The notes: generated by a model not told the origin, from the letters alone. Shown: positions 7,824 to 17,424, numbered from the stretch's first letter. The stretch: 64,000 bases of DNA from Oceanicola sp. (GCA_017792405.1 CP051231.1:3790062-3854061); one strand, 5' to 3'. A program made the numbers and translations.

Positions 7824-9710
7824 TTAGCCGCTGGGCATGCCCTTTGCCCGCGTGAGCCGCTTTTGCGCGGCGATGCGGAAGGGCGCGTTGGGGGCGCCGT
7901 AGCCGGTGTAGCCGTCTTTGCGCTGGAGGATCTCGAAGAAGAGGCCGCCGGCGAAGGCGCGGCTGTAGAGTTGGAAGAACTCGCCGTTCTCGTCGGCGTC
8001 GTAGAGGATGTTGGCGGCCTGCAGGCGCTCCAGCATTTCTGGCGCCAGCGGGAAGCGCGCCGCGAGATCGGCGTAGTAGTTGGCGGGCATGGGCAAGGGC
8101 TGGAAGCCACGGGCGGCGAGGGCTTCGGCGGTGGCGAAGATGTCGTCGGTGGCCAGTGCCATGTGTTGTAATGGTGCGCCGAAGGTATCTGACAGGAAGC
8201 GGCCTGCGAGGGTGCGGTGACTGTCGGCCCCGTTGAGGGTGATGCGCAGGGCGCCATCGGGCGCGGCGAGGGCCTGGCTGCGCACCAGCCCGTCCGGGTC
8301 GATCACATCGACCATCGGGGTTTTGGCCATGTCGAAGAGCGTGGTGTAGAACAGGGTCCAGCTGAGCATGTCGTCGTAGCTCATGGTCTGTGCGAGGTGG
8401 TCGATCCGGCTTATGCCAGCGCCCTCATTAGCCTGCTCGACCGGCTCGAACTCCACCTCCCAGACCCGCTCGAGCCCGCTGCCGTCATCGAGAAAATGGA
8501 GAAGGCTGCCGGAGAGGCCGCGAATGGCCGGGATTTCCAGTTCGCCGGGGCCGATGGGCTGAGAGAAGCTCTGCGCGCCGAGGGCCGTGGCGCGGGCGAT
8601 GGTTTCGGCCGCGGAGCCGACCTGAAGGCCGATGTCGCACTCCGTGGTGCCCCGCGCGGCCCAAGCGGAGGAGGCGTAGCCCTCGGTTTCCTCGTTGAGC
8701 ACGATCCGCACATCGCCCTGCTGCCAGAGCGACACCGCCTTGTTGCGATGCTGGCCGGTGTGGGAGAAGCCCAGCGTCGACAGTAGCGCGCCCAGCGCAC
8801 GGGCTTCATCGCCGCGGGTTGCGAACTCGATGAAGGCCACGCCCTTGGGTGCGATGGGGGCGGGAAAGGCCGGCAGGTCGACATCCAGCGTTGGTTCCGA
8901 GCGGCGCACGTCATCCATCACCGCCATGAGCGAGCGGTAGCCGTCACGGGCGATGGCCTTGGTGTTGCCGCCCCGGAACTGGTCATTGAAGATTTCGAGA
9001 CTGATCGGGCCTGAATAACCGGTGGCCATGACCGCGCGCATGAAGTCTGTCACCGCGAGGTCGCCCTCGCCGGGCATGTTACGGAAGTGGCGGGACCAGT
9101 AGAGCAGGTCCATCTCGATGGCGGGGGCATCGGCCAGCTGCACAAAGAAGATACGGTCGCCGGGAATGGCGCGGATGCTCTCGGGCGAGAGCTTGCGGCC
9201 GAGGGTGTGGAAGCTGTCGACGATCAGGCCGATGTTGGGGTGGTCGGCGCGGCGGACGATCTCCCAGGCATCGCGATGGTCGTTCACGTGGCGGCCCCAA
9301 GCCAGCGCTTCGTAGCCCACCCGTAACCCGCGTGCGGCGGCGCGCTCGCCGAGCTCGCGAAAGTCGGCTGCCGCCCGGTCTATCCCGCCCAGCGCCTCGG
9401 GGTGGCAGGAGGAGCAGAACAGCACCAGATCGGTGCCCAACTCCTGCATGACATCGAACTTGCGCTCGGCCCGGTCGAAGGCGCGGGCTCGAAGCGGCTC
9501 AGGCAGGCCCTCGAAATCGCGGAAGGGCTGGAACAAGGTGATTTCGAGCCCGTGGTCCCTGACCATCCGGCCCACATCGCGCGGGCTACCCTCGTCGGCG
9601 ATGAAATCCTGCTCGAAAATCTCGATCCCGTCGTAACCCGCTGCTGCAATGGCTTCGAGCTTTTCGCGCAGGTTTCCGGATATCGAGACGGTGGCAATTG
9701 AGGTCTTCAC
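7824..9710 (-). CDS. quiC: Two-domain 3-dehydroshikimate dehydratase (sugar-isomerase TIM barrel plus HPPD-like)
   Basis: The 628-aa protein has an N-terminal xylose-isomerase-like TIM barrel (residues about 1-280; motifs GYDGIEIFEQDF, GYEALAWG, LIVDSFHTL, PISLEIFNDQF). The C-terminal half is a vicinal-oxygen-chelate fold like 4-hydroxyphenylpyruvate dioxygenase (about 290-615; IDHLAQTM, LQHMALATDDI, FFEILQR). This is the architecture of QuiC/DSD enzymes that convert 3-dehydroshikimate to protocatechuate in quinate and shikimate catabolism. Metal-binding Glu, Asp, His and Glu residues of the barrel fall in the motifs quoted. It follows the transglutaminase gene by 62 nt on the same strand and could share its transcript. 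The C-terminus does not look truncated by the adjacent element. Confidence 0.87.
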   Translation of the reverse strand: MKTSIATVSISGNLREKLEAIAAAGYDGIEIFEQDFIADEGSPRDVGRMVRDHGLEITLFQPFRDFEGLPEPLRARAFDRAERKFDVMQELGTDLVLFCSSCHPEALGGIDRAAADFRELGERAAARGLRVGYEALAWGRHVNDHRDAWEIVRRADHPNIGLIVDSFHTLGRKLSPESIRAIPGDRIFFVQLADAPAIEMDLLYWSRHFRNMPGEGDLAVTDFMRAVMATGYSGPISLEIFNDQFRGGNTKAIARDGYRSLMAVMDDVRRSEPTLDVDLPAFPAPIAPKGVAFIEFATRGDEARALGALLSTLGFSHTGQHRNKAVSLWQQGDVRIVLNEETEGYASSAWAARGTTECDIGLQVGSAAETIARATALGAQSFSQPIGPGELEIPAIRGLSGSLLHFLDDGSGLERVWEVEFEPVEQANEGAGISRIDHLAQTMSYDDMLSWTLFYTTLFDMAKTPMVDVIDPDGLVRSQALAAPDGALRITLNGADSHRTLAGRFLSDTFGAPLQHMALATDDIFATAEALAARGFQPLPMPANYYADLAARFPLAPEMLERLQAANILYDADENGEFFQLYSRAFAGGLFFEILQRKDGYTGYGAPNAPFRIAAQKRLTRAKGMPSG

Positions 9711-9772
9711 GGGCAGGTCCGTTCTGGTGTTGGGCCGCAGGCAGCATGGCTGCCGCGGTCGAGAGCTGTCAA

Positions 9773-10657
9773 TCAGGCGGCGGTGAGGGGGATTACGTCG
9801 ACGCTGTGGTGCGTGTCTTGCTCCCCGGCGGTCCGGATGACGCCTTTAACGGGCGCGACATCGCCGTAATCCCGGCCGACTGCAACGGTGATATGGTCCA
9901 TCCCGGCGCTGATGTTATTGGTCGGGTCGAACTCGACCCAGCCAAGTTGTGCGCCGCACCACGCCCGCACCCAGGCGTGCATGGCATCGGCGCCTTCCAG
10001 CCGGGTTTCGCCTTCGGGCGGGATGGTGCGCAGGAAGCCCGAGACATAGCCGGCGGGTATGCCGAGCGCCCGCAGGCCCGCGATCATGATGTGCGAGAAA
10101 TCCTGACAGACCCCGTGGCGGGCGGCGAAGGCCTCGGACGCGGGGGTATCAACCTCGGTGGCCTCGGGATCAAAGCTCATCTCTTCATGCAGCGCCTTGC
10201 CGAGGCTGCGCACCGCCTCCAGCACGGGCATGTTGGAGGCCGCCACCTTGCGGGCGAAGGCGCCAATATCAGGGTCGGGCGACACACGCGGGCTGGGGCC
10301 GAGAAAGTGATGCGGGGCGGTGCCGCCGATGGCGTTGTGTGCCGAGATCTCGGCGGGCATTTGCGCCAGCGGCGGAGACAGCTCCAGCCCCGGCGGTTGC
10401 AGCAGCCGTTCGGCCCGGGCGGCGAGGGTCAGCGAGATTTTGTCGATCGGCTCATGAAAGGCGATGAAGGTCATCAGGTTGCCGTAGAAGTCGAACAGGT
10501 CGCGGCGCTCGCTCGGGATCGGGTCCACCGTCAGGAGGCTGGCAGAAATGCGCTGCCGGTCGGGGATTTCAGCCGGCAGGAGGTGGAGCAGGTTACGGGC
10601 ATGGTCGGAGGTGCCCTGATACTCGTACTCGATCTGGAGTTTCACATCGTAGCGCAC
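9773..10657 (-). CDS. Transglutaminase-like protease/amidase family protein, cluster A
   Basis: This 294-aa protein has the N-terminal beta-rich domain of bacterial transglutaminase-like proteins (MRYDVKLQIEYEY), then the papain-like catalytic core. Its catalytic triad is visible as Cys184 (RHGVCQDFSH), His227 (ADAMHAWVRAW) and Asp244 (VEFDPTNN). There is no signal peptide, so it is probably cytoplasmic. The GTG start at 10657 has GAGGTG 5 nt upstream and lies 4 nt after the stop of the fused ATP-grasp/alpha-E gene, so the two are co-translated. Families of this context are proposed to cleave or transfer peptide amide bonds made by the neighbouring ATP-grasp enzyme; the substrate is unknown. 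Confidence 0.88.
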   Translation of the reverse strand: MRYDVKLQIEYEYQGTSDHARNLLHLLPAEIPDRQRISASLLTVDPIPSERRDLFDFYGNLMTFIAFHEPIDKISLTLAARAERLLQPPGLELSPPLAQMPAEISAHNAIGGTAPHHFLGPSPRVSPDPDIGAFARKVAASNMPVLEAVRSLGKALHEEMSFDPEATEVDTPASEAFAARHGVCQDFSHIMIAGLRALGIPAGYVSGFLRTIPPEGETRLEGADAMHAWVRAWCGAQLGWVEFDPTNNISAGMDHITVAVGRDYGDVAPVKGVIRTAGEQDTHHSVDVIPLTAA

Positions 10658-10661
10658 CGGG

Positions 10662-13058
10662 TCACCTCAGATAGAGCGTGGAGAGCAGGTTGGAGATGTT
10701 CGCCAGCTCGGCGCGCAGCTCGACAAAGGCCTTGCAGCCCAGAATGCCGGGGTCGGTGGTTTGCAGCCGGGTCTCGGTGGGCATGATCGCCCGTGTCAGT
10801 GCCGATGGGCGCCCTGGCGCGGTGCTGCCGGGCATCATGCGGGAGAGCTCGCGCATCTCGGAGAGCTGGAAGACCACAGCTCGCGGGTTGTTCGGGTCGA
10901 GCGCCAACAGATCGACCACGGTGCCCCGGCTCGCCTCTATCGGAAAGCGCTGGCGGTGGGTCATGACTGCGTCGCCCAGCTCGAGCGCGATATCGAGGCT
11001 CCCCTGCGGCTGGCTGGCCTCGCCGAAGGCGGCGAGGATCGACGAGAGGCCATCGGCCCGCTCAAGCGCCCGCCCGAAGGCCAGAAAGCTCCAGCCGATG
11101 GAGCGATACATGTTCTCTTGCACGAGGCCGGAGAAGCCGGTGATCTTGCGGAGCAGCACGCCCATCTCGTGGGCCACGCCATCGCCCGGATAGGTCGATC
11201 CGCGGATCGCATCGAGGCCGCGGGCGAGATCGGAGAGCGCGTTCCAGCCGTCGATCGAGAACCGGTCGCGCACCTTGCCGGCGCAGGTGCGGGCAGAGCC
11301 GAGCAGGGCCTCCAGCGCGGCGGGCACCGGCTCGTCACTGTCGATCCCGAAGCTCTCCATGAACTTGGATAGGGCCACTAGGCGCGGGTCTTGCCGGTCG
11401 CCGGTTTCGGCGAGGCGGAGGTGGTAGGCGCGAAGCAGGCGCACGGCCCCCTCGAAGCGCTCAACATAGCGGCCAAGCCAGAAGAGGTTCTCGGCCGCGC
11501 GGGCGGGCAGGGTGCCGGTACGTGGCGCCAGCGCCGAGGTGGAGCCGAGCATCGACTCCGCTGCCACCGGCGCATCGCCGAGAATCCAGACATCGGCCAC
11601 CGTGCCGCCGCGCTGCATGGCGAGGGCGGAATGATCATCCGACGAGCCGATGCGGGCGTAGCCGCCGGGCATGAAGGTCCAGCCCGTGGGTGTGCGGGCG
11701 GCGGTGACGCGCACGGTCATGGGGCGGGGCACGAGGCGCCCCTCTTCCCATGCGGGCGTGGTGGAGAGCGTGACCATTTCCTGCGCCACGAGGTTGCCGC
11801 CCTCGGCTTCAATCCAGGCGTCGATGGAGGGCTGCGCGCTTGAGCGGAAGTCGCCGCCCTGCGCGGTTGTCGCGCCCAGCTCGAACGGCAGGTCGGAGGC
11901 GAGGGCCTCGCCGATCATCATCTCGGCGGTGTGGCTGCGCACATGTTCCCGCTCGCTCTCGGTGCCGCACCACCACGTGGCGATGTTAGGCAACTTAAGC
12001 GGCTGGCCGGTGAGCACCTCGGATATCCGGGGCAGGAAGGCCTGAATTGCGCGCATCTCCAGCACGCCCGCTCCGAGCGCATTGACCATCGAGAGCGTGC
12101 CGAGCCGCAGCGCCTGCACCAGCCCGGGCGTGCCGAGATAGGAGGTTTCATCAAGCTCCAGCGGGTCGGCAAACTCGCTGTCGAGCCGCCGCCAGAGCGT
12201 GCCAAGCGGCTCCAGCCCCTCGACGGTGCGCACTTTGAGCTGCCCGTCATGGACGATCATGTCTTCGCCCTCGAGCAGCATCATGCCGAGGTAACGGGCA
12301 ATGTAGGTGTGCTCGAAGTAGGTGTCGTTGCCCGGCCCCGGCGTGAGGATGGCGGCGCGGCGCCCGGCGGGGCCTGCCTGACTGTCGAGCGCGGCGCGGA
12401 AGGCGCGAAAGAACCCGGCGAGGCGGTGGATGTTGGCGCGGGGGAAGGGATCCTGAAAGATCCGCGAGGTGGCCATCCGGTTTTCGAGTGCGAAGCCTGC
12501 GCCGGAGGGAGCCTGCGTGCGGTCGCCCAGTACGAACCAGCTGCCATCGGGGTTGCGGGAGATCTCGAAGGCGATGAGGTGCAAAAAGTGCCCGGAGGCC
12601 GGGGTGATGCCCACCATCGGGCGCAGCCAGTTGGGGTTGCGGGCCACCAGTTCGGCAGGCAGGTGGCCGCCCTGCACCAACTCGGCCGGCCCGTAGAGGT
12701 CGGCCATCACCTGCTCCAGCAGGTCGGCACGTTGGGCCAGCCCGTCGCAAATCGAGAACCACTCCTGCTCGTGCAGGATCACCGGCACATGGCTGAAGGG
12801 CCAGTCGCGCTCGGGCGCCGGGTCATTGGAATACTGCCGAAAATACACGCCGGCATCGCGCAGGTAGTGGGTGCCGCGGGCAAAGAGTTCCTCAGTCTCC
12901 TGCCGTGACAGGTTGCTGAGCGAGGAGATGAAGCTCTCCCACACCGGACGCATCCGGCCCTGCCCGTCAATCAGCTCATCCGCTGTGCCCTTGCGCGGGC
13001 TGTAGCCTTTCAGCAGATGTGAAAGGCCATCGGCGCGGAGGGCGTTTGCGTCACTCAA
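10662..13058 (-). CDS. Fused circularly permuted ATP-grasp plus alpha-E domain protein
   Basis: The 798-aa protein joins a CP-ATP-grasp type 2 domain (about 1-495; LRPMVGITPASG, TPGPGNDTYFEH, LPNIATWWCG) to an alpha-E domain (about 515-798; RAAENLFWLGRYVERFEGA). Compared with the stand-alone ATP-grasp at 28877-30295, motifs differ: LEDNARTPSG there is LGDRTQAPSG here, and the KEVHGSGGYGM loop has no clear equivalent. The ATP site may therefore be diverged or inactive. Alpha-E domains are all-helical partners always found with these enzymes. The start overlaps the upstream DUF2126 gene by 4 nt and the end is 4 nt from the next transglutaminase, a tightly coupled operon. Confidence 0.88.
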   Translation of the reverse strand: MSDANALRADGLSHLLKGYSPRKGTADELIDGQGRMRPVWESFISSLSNLSRQETEELFARGTHYLRDAGVYFRQYSNDPAPERDWPFSHVPVILHEQEWFSICDGLAQRADLLEQVMADLYGPAELVQGGHLPAELVARNPNWLRPMVGITPASGHFLHLIAFEISRNPDGSWFVLGDRTQAPSGAGFALENRMATSRIFQDPFPRANIHRLAGFFRAFRAALDSQAGPAGRRAAILTPGPGNDTYFEHTYIARYLGMMLLEGEDMIVHDGQLKVRTVEGLEPLGTLWRRLDSEFADPLELDETSYLGTPGLVQALRLGTLSMVNALGAGVLEMRAIQAFLPRISEVLTGQPLKLPNIATWWCGTESEREHVRSHTAEMMIGEALASDLPFELGATTAQGGDFRSSAQPSIDAWIEAEGGNLVAQEMVTLSTTPAWEEGRLVPRPMTVRVTAARTPTGWTFMPGGYARIGSSDDHSALAMQRGGTVADVWILGDAPVAAESMLGSTSALAPRTGTLPARAAENLFWLGRYVERFEGAVRLLRAYHLRLAETGDRQDPRLVALSKFMESFGIDSDEPVPAALEALLGSARTCAGKVRDRFSIDGWNALSDLARGLDAIRGSTYPGDGVAHEMGVLLRKITGFSGLVQENMYRSIGWSFLAFGRALERADGLSSILAAFGEASQPQGSLDIALELGDAVMTHRQRFPIEASRGTVVDLLALDPNNPRAVVFQLSEMRELSRMMPGSTAPGRPSALTRAIMPTETRLQTTDPGILGCKAFVELRAELANISNLLSTLYLR

Positions 13059-16000
13059 GCGTCGAGCCTCGGATCGCGCCGCAGATCGAGCGTGCAGGGG
13101 AACTCGGGGTGCGGGTGTTCGGGTGCGGGCCGGTAGGCGCCGGGGGCGTGGCCATAGGGCTCGAACCGCGCCAGACGCCGCGCCTCGGCTTCGTTACCGT
13201 TGACCGGGAAGGTCTCGTAATTGCGCCCGCCGGGGTGGGCCACGTGGTAGGTGCAGCCACCGATGGGGCGGCCCGTCCAGTCATCGTAGATGTCAAAGCT
13301 GAGCGGCGTGTTCACCGGCAGCACCGGGTGCAGCGCCTCGGGCGGTTGCCAGGCTTTGAAGCGCACGGCCCCGACCCGTGTGCCGCTCTGGTTGCCGGGC
13401 GACAGCGGCACCGGGCGTTGGTTGACCATGATCCGATAGCGTCCCTGATGCTGGGTCGTCAGCTTGACCTGCAAGCGCTCCACCGAACTGTCAGTGTAGC
13501 GCACCGTGCCGCCGATGGCGCCGGTTTCGCCCAGCACGTGCCACGGCTCCAGCGCCTGCCGGACCTCCAGATGCGCGCCTTCCACCTCGAGCTGCCCGCA
13601 GAACGGGAAGCGGAACTCGGCCTGCGCCTCGTACCAGACGGGGTCGAAGGCATAGCCGTGCTGCGCGAGGTCTTCGAGCAGTTTGAGGAAGTCGGCCCAA
13701 AGGAACTCGGGCATCATGTAACGGTCGTGCAGCACGGTGCCCCAGCGGACCGGCTTGCCCTGCACCGGCGCCTTCCAGCAGCGGGCGATGATGGCGCGGA
13801 TCAGAAGTTGCTGCGCTAGGTTCATCCGAGGGTGCGGCGGCATCTCGAAGCCGCGGAACTCGATGAGCCCAAGGCGGCCGGTGGGGCCATCAGGGGAGTA
13901 GAGCTTGTCGATGCAGATCTCGGCGCGGTGGGTGTTGCCGGTCACATCGGTCAGCATGTTGCGGAAGAGCCGGTCCACCAGCCAAGGCGGCGGCATGTCG
14001 CCCTCGCCGGGCGCGGGCACCTGCGCGAGGGCCATCTCCAACTCGTAGAGCGTGTCGTGCCGGGCCTCGTCGATCCTTGGCGCCTGGCTCGTCGGGCCGA
14101 TGAAGAGGCCGGAGAAGAGGTAGCTTAGGCTCGGATGACGCTGCCAGATTAGGATGAGCGATTTCAGTAGGTCGGGGCGGCGGAGGAAGGGAGAGTCGTT
14201 GGGCGTTTCGCCCCCGACTACCACATGGTTGCCGCCGCCGGTGCCGGTGTGGCGCCCGTCGATCATGAACTTGTCGGCCCCGAGGCGGCAGTTGCGGGCC
14301 TCTTCGTAGATCGCCTCGGTCGTTGCCACGCAATCCTGCCAGTCGTAGGCCGGGTGGATATTGACCTCGATAACACCCGGGTCGGGCGCGACGCGGATCA
14401 CGTTGAGCCGGTGATCATGGGGCGGGGCATAGCCCTCGATGTGAATCGGCAGACCCATCTTCTTGGCGGTCGCCTCGGCTGCGGCGAGCAGGTCGAGATA
14501 CTCCTCCACGCTCTCCACGGGCGGCATGAACACGCAGAGGCGGCCATCGCGCGGCTCGACGGAGATCGCCGTGCGGACGGCGCCGCCGATGGTTAGCTCC
14601 TGCTCGACGATATCCTGCGTGGGGCCGGTTGACTTGGGGGCAGAGACCGGCTGGCTGCGCTCTTCCGTGACCTCGGGCAGCGCATCCCCGGCTTCCTCGT
14701 GGTAGTCGGGCAGAGGGCCGCGCTCGATGCTGGGATCGGTGATGTATGTGTAGGGGAACTGGCTGGGCGGGACGTAGGGCAGCGTGCCGAGGGGCAGGCG
14801 GTAGCCGACCGCGCTGTCGCCCGGCACGAGGAAAACCTTGCCGCGCCGTAGCTTCCACTTCTCGGAGCGCCACTTGTTGCCGGAGGCCTTGGACTGCCAC
14901 GCCTGGATCGGCAGCACATGGCCGGCGGGCTCGGTGAGGCCGCGCTCGAATACCTTGGCGATGCGGGCGCGTTCCTCGGGGTCTTTCAGCTTGGAGTTCT
15001 CGGGCGTCACGTTCTCTGGGAGGTTGGCCTCTTTCAGGATCCACTCGCCGGGGTCCTCAAAGGCCGGGGCGACATAGTCGGCGCCCACGCCAAGCTCTTC
15101 GGCCATGCCCTCGAGAAACTGCTGTGAGTGCTCGGCGGTTGCGCCTGTGTCTTCACCTTCCTTGGCGACCAGTGCCTCATCGGCCCAGACAGGCTTGCCG
15201 TCGCGGCGCCAGTAGAGCGAGAAGGTCCAGCGCGGGAGGGTCTCGCCCGGATACCACTTGCCCTGCCCGTAGTGCAGGAACCCGCCGGGGGCGAAACGGT
15301 CGCGCAGGCGGCGGATAAGCTGGTCGGCCAGTTCGCGCTTCATCGGGCCGACGGCGGCGGTGTTCCACTCGGCGCCCTCGAAATCGTCGATCGACACGAA
15401 GGTCGGCTCGCCGCCCATGGTGAGGCGGGCATCGGCGGCCTTGAGGTCTTCATCGACCTTGTTGCCAAGGTCGTTCAGCCGCCCCCAAGCCTCGTCGGAA
15501 AAGGGTTTGGTGATACGCGGGTGCTCTGCCACGCGATCGACCTTCATGTCGAAGGCGAAGTCGACCTCGGGGGTGCCCGCAGCGGTGAACCCGCCGGTGA
15601 TGGGGGCGGCGTTGCGGTAGTGGGGCGTGGCAGCCAGCGGGATGTGGCTCTCGCCCGTCAGCAGGCCGGAGGTGGGATCGAGCCCGATCCAGCCGGCGCC
15701 GGGGATATAGACCTCGACCCATGCGTGCAGGTCGGTGAAGTCGACTTCGGTGCCCGAGGGGCCGTCGAGCGCCTTCACATCGGGCTTGAGCTGGATCAGG
15801 TAGCCAGAGACGAAGCGGGCGGCAAAGCCGAGGTGGCGGAGGCACTGGACGAGCAGCCAAGAGCTGTCACGGCAGGAGCCGGATTTGACGGTGAGCGTTT
15901 CTTCCGGCGTCTGGACGCCCGGCTCCATGCGGATCGTGTAGTCGACCGTGTTCGAGATGTGGGCATTGAGCGCCACCAGAAAGTCGACCGTGCCATCTGT

Positions 16001-16411
16001 GCCAAAGTCCAGCCCGCCGATGAACTGGGCCAGCTTGGGGCCTTCCGGCTCGGGGCGGCGGTAGATGCTGAGATCTTCGCGCAGATCTTCGGGGTAGTCG
16101 AAGGGCCACTTCTCGGCGCTCTCCTCGACGAAGAAATCGAAGGGGTTGTAGACGGTCATGTCTGCCGTCAGGTCGACCTCGATCTTCAACTCGCGGACCG
16201 GCTCGGGGAAGACGAAGCGGGAGAGCCAGTTTCCGTAAGGGTCCTGCTGGTGGTTCACGAAATGCCCGCCGGGCGAGATCTTGAGGCTGTGAGAGAGCAC
16301 GCGTGTGCGCGAGTGTGGCGCGGGCCTGAGCCGGATGATCTGCGGCGCAAGGGTGACCGGACGGTCGTACTTGTAGTGCGTCAGATGATAGATGCTTGCG
16401 AGAATGGCCAT
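13055..16411 (-). CDS. Transglutaminase-like plus DUF2126 protein, cluster A
   Basis: This protein of about 1118 aa has an N-terminal transglutaminase-like domain (Cys180 in SGSCRDSSW, His229 in TDLHAWVEV, Asp245 in IGLDPTSG) followed by a long DUF2126 region (about 280-1118; ADARLTMGGEPTFVSIDD, DGRHTGTGGGNHVVVGG, EFRGFEMPPHP). DUF2126 is related to glutamine-synthetase-like amidoligases, which suggests a peptide-ligating half beside a peptide-cleaving half; that is family-based inference. ATG 16411 was chosen because MAILASIYHLTHYKYDRPV matches normal starts; a GTG at 16444 would add 11 residues. It is the first gene of the operon and lacks a signal peptide. Confidence 0.9.
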   Translation of the reverse strand: MAILASIYHLTHYKYDRPVTLAPQIIRLRPAPHSRTRVLSHSLKISPGGHFVNHQQDPYGNWLSRFVFPEPVRELKIEVDLTADMTVYNPFDFFVEESAEKWPFDYPEDLREDLSIYRRPEPEGPKLAQFIGGLDFGTDGTVDFLVALNAHISNTVDYTIRMEPGVQTPEETLTVKSGSCRDSSWLLVQCLRHLGFAARFVSGYLIQLKPDVKALDGPSGTEVDFTDLHAWVEVYIPGAGWIGLDPTSGLLTGESHIPLAATPHYRNAAPITGGFTAAGTPEVDFAFDMKVDRVAEHPRITKPFSDEAWGRLNDLGNKVDEDLKAADARLTMGGEPTFVSIDDFEGAEWNTAAVGPMKRELADQLIRRLRDRFAPGGFLHYGQGKWYPGETLPRWTFSLYWRRDGKPVWADEALVAKEGEDTGATAEHSQQFLEGMAEELGVGADYVAPAFEDPGEWILKEANLPENVTPENSKLKDPEERARIAKVFERGLTEPAGHVLPIQAWQSKASGNKWRSEKWKLRRGKVFLVPGDSAVGYRLPLGTLPYVPPSQFPYTYITDPSIERGPLPDYHEEAGDALPEVTEERSQPVSAPKSTGPTQDIVEQELTIGGAVRTAISVEPRDGRLCVFMPPVESVEEYLDLLAAAEATAKKMGLPIHIEGYAPPHDHRLNVIRVAPDPGVIEVNIHPAYDWQDCVATTEAIYEEARNCRLGADKFMIDGRHTGTGGGNHVVVGGETPNDSPFLRRPDLLKSLILIWQRHPSLSYLFSGLFIGPTSQAPRIDEARHDTLYELEMALAQVPAPGEGDMPPPWLVDRLFRNMLTDVTGNTHRAEICIDKLYSPDGPTGRLGLIEFRGFEMPPHPRMNLAQQLLIRAIIARCWKAPVQGKPVRWGTVLHDRYMMPEFLWADFLKLLEDLAQHGYAFDPVWYEAQAEFRFPFCGQLEVEGAHLEVRQALEPWHVLGETGAIGGTVRYTDSSVERLQVKLTTQHQGRYRIMVNQRPVPLSPGNQSGTRVGAVRFKAWQPPEALHPVLPVNTPLSFDIYDDWTGRPIGGCTYHVAHPGGRNYETFPVNGNEAEARRLARFEPYGHAPGAYRPAPEHPHPEFPCTLDLRRDPRLDA

Positions 16412-16543
16412 GCCGCTGTGCGTGCTCTTAATTGTTCCGAACACACAATTTATGCCGCATCTGCGAAAGGTTTCCTAGCAGGCAATCTCAAGGCCGAAGG
16501 GCTGGCCCGGCCGCACGGGAGGCGGCCGGGGCCCCGGAGCGGC

Positions 16544-17113
16544 TCAGAGTGCCTCTGCGTCGAGCCCCACGGTGATGGCGCCGATGGGCTCGCCGGTGGC
16601 CGGGTCGGAAATGGTCATCGAAACCTGGCCCTGATAGGTGTCGGAGCTTTCATCATACTCGACCTCGTCCACAAAAGTGGCTCTGGCGCCCATTGCGTAG
16701 GTCTTGGCGTGTTTGTCCTCGTCGCCCTGCCACATGTCGGAGGTGACGGCGGAGGAGGCGACGTTGAGGCCATGACTGTCCATCACGAAGACCTCGGAGA
16801 TCAGCCCGCCCGAGCCGGCGACCTGCTGGCGCAGAAATTCGGCGGCGGCGTTCTGCATGATCGGGTCGATGGTGGGGCCGGTGCCGGCATCGGCCTCGGC
16901 GCGCCAGGCTTGGTCCATCGAGTCGATGTCGGCTTGCGTCAGCGCGGCGCGCTCGGCGTTGGCGGCCTTGATGGCGGCGACCAGCACATCGTTGCTGGCC
17001 CAGGTGGCGACGCTGGCCGAGAGATAATCGGTCATGGCGGCATGATAATCCTGCGCGGCGGCGGGCAGGGCGAGGGCCGCGAGGGCGGCGGCGAGGATGG
17101 GTTTTTTGAACAT
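16544..17113 (-). CDS. Secreted single Cache/PDC-like sensor-domain protein
   Basis: Starting at ATG 17113 (GGAG 5 nt upstream), the 189-aa protein opens MFKKPILAAALAALALPAAA, a clear Sec signal peptide cleaved after AQ. The mature part ends in a Cache-like pattern (QVSMTISDPATGEPIGAITVG), as in periplasmic sensing domains of kinases and chemoreceptors, and there is no membrane helix or output domain. Cys residues are absent. A freestanding periplasmic ligand-binding domain is plausible. It lies upstream of the transglutaminase cluster on the same strand with a 130-nt gap, so it may or may not be co-expressed. Confidence 0.8.
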   Translation of the reverse strand: MFKKPILAAALAALALPAAAQDYHAAMTDYLSASVATWASNDVLVAAIKAANAERAALTQADIDSMDQAWRAEADAGTGPTIDPIMQNAAAEFLRQQVAGSGGLISEVFVMDSHGLNVASSAVTSDMWQGDEDKHAKTYAMGARATFVDEVEYDESSDTYQGQVSMTISDPATGEPIGAITVGLDAEAL

Positions 17114-17424
17114 GGGGTCTCCGGTGTCTGCGGTCTGCTCAGCAGGGAAATGCGGCAGCGAGAGTGCCGCCATGACCGCGGAAGCTAGGGCCCTTGGGTT
17201 AAGAGCGGGTTGAGGCCAGACCGGCTTTCAGCAGTGTTTTCATAAAACTTGCATCACCCTCTTTAGACAGGGCGGCGCATATTTTTGCAGCCATGCAGCA
17301 CGCAATGGCCTAATCTTTAGGCGAATCTCGCTGACGTTGTGTTCCTGTCCCGGCGGCAATTCACCTTGGCGCGGCGGCGTGGCTATGTCGGTCCGCTCAA
17401 CACCTGAAACGGAGGTTTTCACCC
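17114..17424. other. Divergent promoter region, 311 nt, no gene seen
   Basis: This stretch lies between the Cache-like gene (minus) and the NMT1-type binding protein (plus). It contains an AT-rich patch around 17235-17295 and a small inverted repeat CCTAATCTTTAGG near 17308-17320. No convincing sigma-70 promoter pair or riboswitch core could be assigned. A Shine-Dalgarno GGAGG at 17411-17415 serves the downstream GTG. Confidence 0.5.

Noticed and set aside
15128..17188. Long plus-strand open frame of 686 codons opposite the DUF2126 and Cache-like genes
   Set aside because: It is antisense to two well-recognised genes; its product is low-complexity Gly/Ala/Arg with no family, as expected from GC-rich third positions.
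17240..17422. Minus-strand 60-codon frame in the divergent promoter region
   Set aside because: There is no ribosome-binding site or family match, and it overlaps the leader of the binding-protein gene.
17114..17424. A riboswitch (for example thiamine type) before the NMT1-like transporter
   Set aside because: CTGAGA and other conserved core pieces are not in the right order; only a CACCTGA-like string is present by chance.
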